This document shows, piece by piece, positions 62,491 to 64,000 of a DNA stretch of 64,000 nt (position 1 is the stretch's first letter; every line of letters begins with the position of its first letter). This DNA comes from JASHPR01 sp963749145 (lineage in GTDB: Bacteria; Actinomycetota; Actinomycetes; Streptosporangiales; Streptosporangiaceae), in NCBI GenBank assembly GCA_963749145.1, contig CAVVLN010000005.1, positions 1,116,001 through 1,180,000 of the forward strand, given 5' to 3'. The notes beneath the pieces are model-generated. The model was not told where the DNA came from. It was given only the letters and a program-made list of their open reading frames with translations, and did no database searches. The position numbers and the translations under genes are program-made.

Positions 62491-63090
62491 TCAGTCCGTT
62501 GTTTGTGGTTTGAAGATCGTGTCCATGATCTCTGCCCCGGTAGTGAGAACGGGGCGTAGTTCGCGGCGGTAGACGACTTCGGTGGTGCGGGTGCTGGAGT
62601 GTCCGGCGAGCCGGGCGATTTCCTCGACGGGGACGCCGGAGGTGGACATGAGGGAGACGAACGAGTGGCGCAGTTCGCGCGGGTTCCAGGTCTCGCCGAT
62701 ATCCGCGGCCTCGCAGGCGGCGCGGAACTCGCGGCGGACGTTGGCGGCGTCGAGGGCGGCGCCGGACCTTGTGGCGAAGACGAGGTCGTGTTCGTTGTGC
62801 CGCATGCCGGCCGCGCGGCGGTCTGCGGCTTGCTGGTCTTTGTGGGCGCGGAGGGCGTCGGCGGCGATCTGGGGCAGGGCCAGGGTGCGGCGGGATTTCT
62901 CGGTCTTGGTGTCGCCGTGGGCGCGTACCGAGCGCCAGACGGCGGCGCTGGCGGGGACGGGCGGGTCGGCGCCGGGGTTGCCGAAGGTGATGTGTTCCCA
63001 GCGCAGGGCGCGGGCTTCTTCGGTGCGGATGCCGGTGGCCAGGCACAAGGCGATGTAGGCGTGCATCCGGGTGTCGGTGGCGGCGGCCAA
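62491..63090 (-). pseudogene. Tyrosine integrase C-terminal stub
   Basis: The reading frame matches the C-terminal half of the integrases at 38705 and 55154: TDTRMHAYIALCLATGIRTEEARALRW, then NPRELRHSFVSLM and LAGHSSTRTTEVVYRREL, including the catalytic Arg, His and Tyr. The N-terminal binding domains are missing: homology stops at about 63088, upstream of AAATDTR. No att core follows. It marks the right edge of the island array. Confidence 0.92.
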
Positions 63091-63524
63091 GGTCAGAGCC
63101 TGATTCCCGGGTAGCTGGGAGATCGTCCGACCGTCAGTTGACCGTCGTGGAAGGCGTAGAGAGTTGGCACTCGGCCTCGCGGACTGACTCCCGATGACAC
63201 GCGGTCTGGCGCGCTGTTCGTGTGGGTTGAACAGTCGGGGAGGGCGCTAGCCCCGAAGGACCGGACGGCGACCGCTTCCACGCCGACATCGCCGAGGTGG
63301 AAACGGCGGTGAGCGGCAGAACAACGAGCTGTGGTCGGTGCCAGATGTTCCTGGCTTCGCCTTCCACCGCAGGGGCAGGCCACCTCGATGACGATCTTGT
63401 GATGAGCGCTGTGTGCCGCCGCCTTCTATGACCTGTGGCCGGGTGATGCTGTGATCGGTGATGTACGGGCAGACTGGGAATCAGTTCAGTTCGCGAAGTC
63501 GCGGTGTGCGTGAGGGGGACCAGT
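63091..63524. other. Island-chromosome junction, no gene supported
   Basis: Between the integrase stub and glgB. Open frames on the minus strand lack family features. GTGAGGGGG before 63525 is the glgB ribosome-binding site. Confidence 0.5.
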
Positions 63525-64000
63525 ATGGGTTCGCCGGTTGATTTTGGCCTGATGGTGGACGGCGCGGACCTTGAGTGTCTGGTCGCTGGTCAGCACCACG
63601 CTCCGCACGACCTGCTGGGTGCTCACCCGGCGCGGGACGGTGACGGTCGTGATTGTGTGGTGATCCGCGGGTGGCGTCCTGACGCGGTCGGCATGGTCAT
63701 CCTCGCCGGTGAGCAGCGGATCGAGATGCGCAGCCTGCACCCCGCGGGGGTGTTCGCCGGGGTGGTGGAGGGGCCGGGGATCCCGGCGTATCGGCTGGAG
63801 GCGACTTATCCAGATGGTGTCGTGGTCGTGGTCGATGATCCCTACCGGTATTGGCCTACGCTCGGGCAGCTGGATCTTCACCTGCTGGCCGAGGGCCGGC
63901 ATGAGGGGTTGTGGCGGCATCTGGGGGCGCAGGTGCGAGTGCATGAGGGGGCGGCTGGTACGTCATTTGCGGTGTGGGCGCCTGGCGCCGGTGCGGTGCG
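63525..64000 (+). CDS. glgB: 1,4-alpha-glucan branching enzyme, N-terminal part
   Basis: ATG 63525 opens a frame that runs off the window. LVAGQHHAPHDLLGAHPARDG, CVVIRGWRPDAVGMVILAGEQRIEM, GVFAGVVEGPGIPAYRLEATYPDG, DPYRYWPTLGQLDLHLLAEGRHEGLWRHLGAQVRVHEG and GTSFAVWAPGAGAVR are the N1 and CBM48 parts of GlgB. The enzyme introduces alpha-1,6 branches into glycogen. GTGAGGGGG gives a good ribosome-binding site. It is a core gene and so marks the return to the chromosome. Confidence 0.93.
   Translation, partial: MGSPVDFGLMVDGADLECLVAGQHHAPHDLLGAHPARDGDGRDCVVIRGWRPDAVGMVILAGEQRIEMRSLHPAGVFAGVVEGPGIPAYRLEATYPDGVVVVVDDPYRYWPTLGQLDLHLLAEGRHEGLWRHLGAQVRVHEGAAGTSFAVWAPGAGAV

Noticed and set aside
63093..63383. 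Small minus-strand frames between integrase stub and glgB
   Set aside because: No recognisable transposase or other family; likely junction debris.

Overview
The window is about 70% GC and reads as chromosome from a mycothiol- and F420-using actinomycete. The indicators are an S-nitrosomycothiol reductase/formaldehyde dehydrogenase (mscR), a deazaflavin-dependent reductase domain, an ECF sigma factor with a CU044_5270-type partner, frequent GTG starts and stop/start overlaps. I cannot name the genus from sequence alone.

Bases 1-34,534 look like ancestral chromosome. The left part (1-21,900) resembles a mycobacterial DosR/dormancy set: three Acg/Rv3131-type nitroreductases, two universal stress proteins, two PNPOx-like flavoproteins, a CBS-BON protein, a cNMP-binding protein, a GNAT/acyl-CoA synthetase fusion, a phosphoketolase and a PHA synthase with its phasin. 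Several of these have DosR-like palindromes upstream (GGGACC-AA-GGTCC at 1358 and 21106, AGGGCC-N2-AAGTCCC at 20331, weaker ones at 6501, 7831 and 14410). Upstream of phaC lie 3'-end relics of a FabG/PhaB-type reductase and of a thiolase. A detox/amino-acid block follows (peroxiredoxin, aldo-keto reductase, aminotransferase, sulfotransferase, mscR, pepN), then two cell-surface proteins and a tRNA-Thr(GGU). This half is dotted with tandem minisatellites between genes and inside linkers.

Bases 34,566 to about 63,090 are a tandem array of integrated islands seeded in the 3' end of the tRNA-Thr. An identical 45-bp stretch of the tRNA recurs at 40070 and 56478, each time just outside a tyrosine-integrase gene. 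Island 1 (5.5 kb) is very compact: a TOTE-type primase-helicase, a HigBA-like toxin-antitoxin pair with a perfect operator, and a frameshifted integrase. Island 2 (16.4 kb) carries a RelE-like TA pair, a cyclase-ATPase-TPR regulator (frameshifted), adenylate kinase, hydrolases, an ABC transporter, an epoxide hydrolase and an intact integrase. Island 3 carries a dienelactone hydrolase (frameshifted), a flavodoxin and a DDN/metallo-beta-lactamase/SRPBCC triple fusion. A fourth, decayed island has a left end without att core (about 60949), VapBC and an integrase stub. From 63,525 the chromosome appears to resume with the start of glgB.

Several otherwise intact genes carry single-base frameshifts (phosphoketolase, surface protein, integrase 1, cyclase-ATPase, dienelactone hydrolase). 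Some may be assembly errors.
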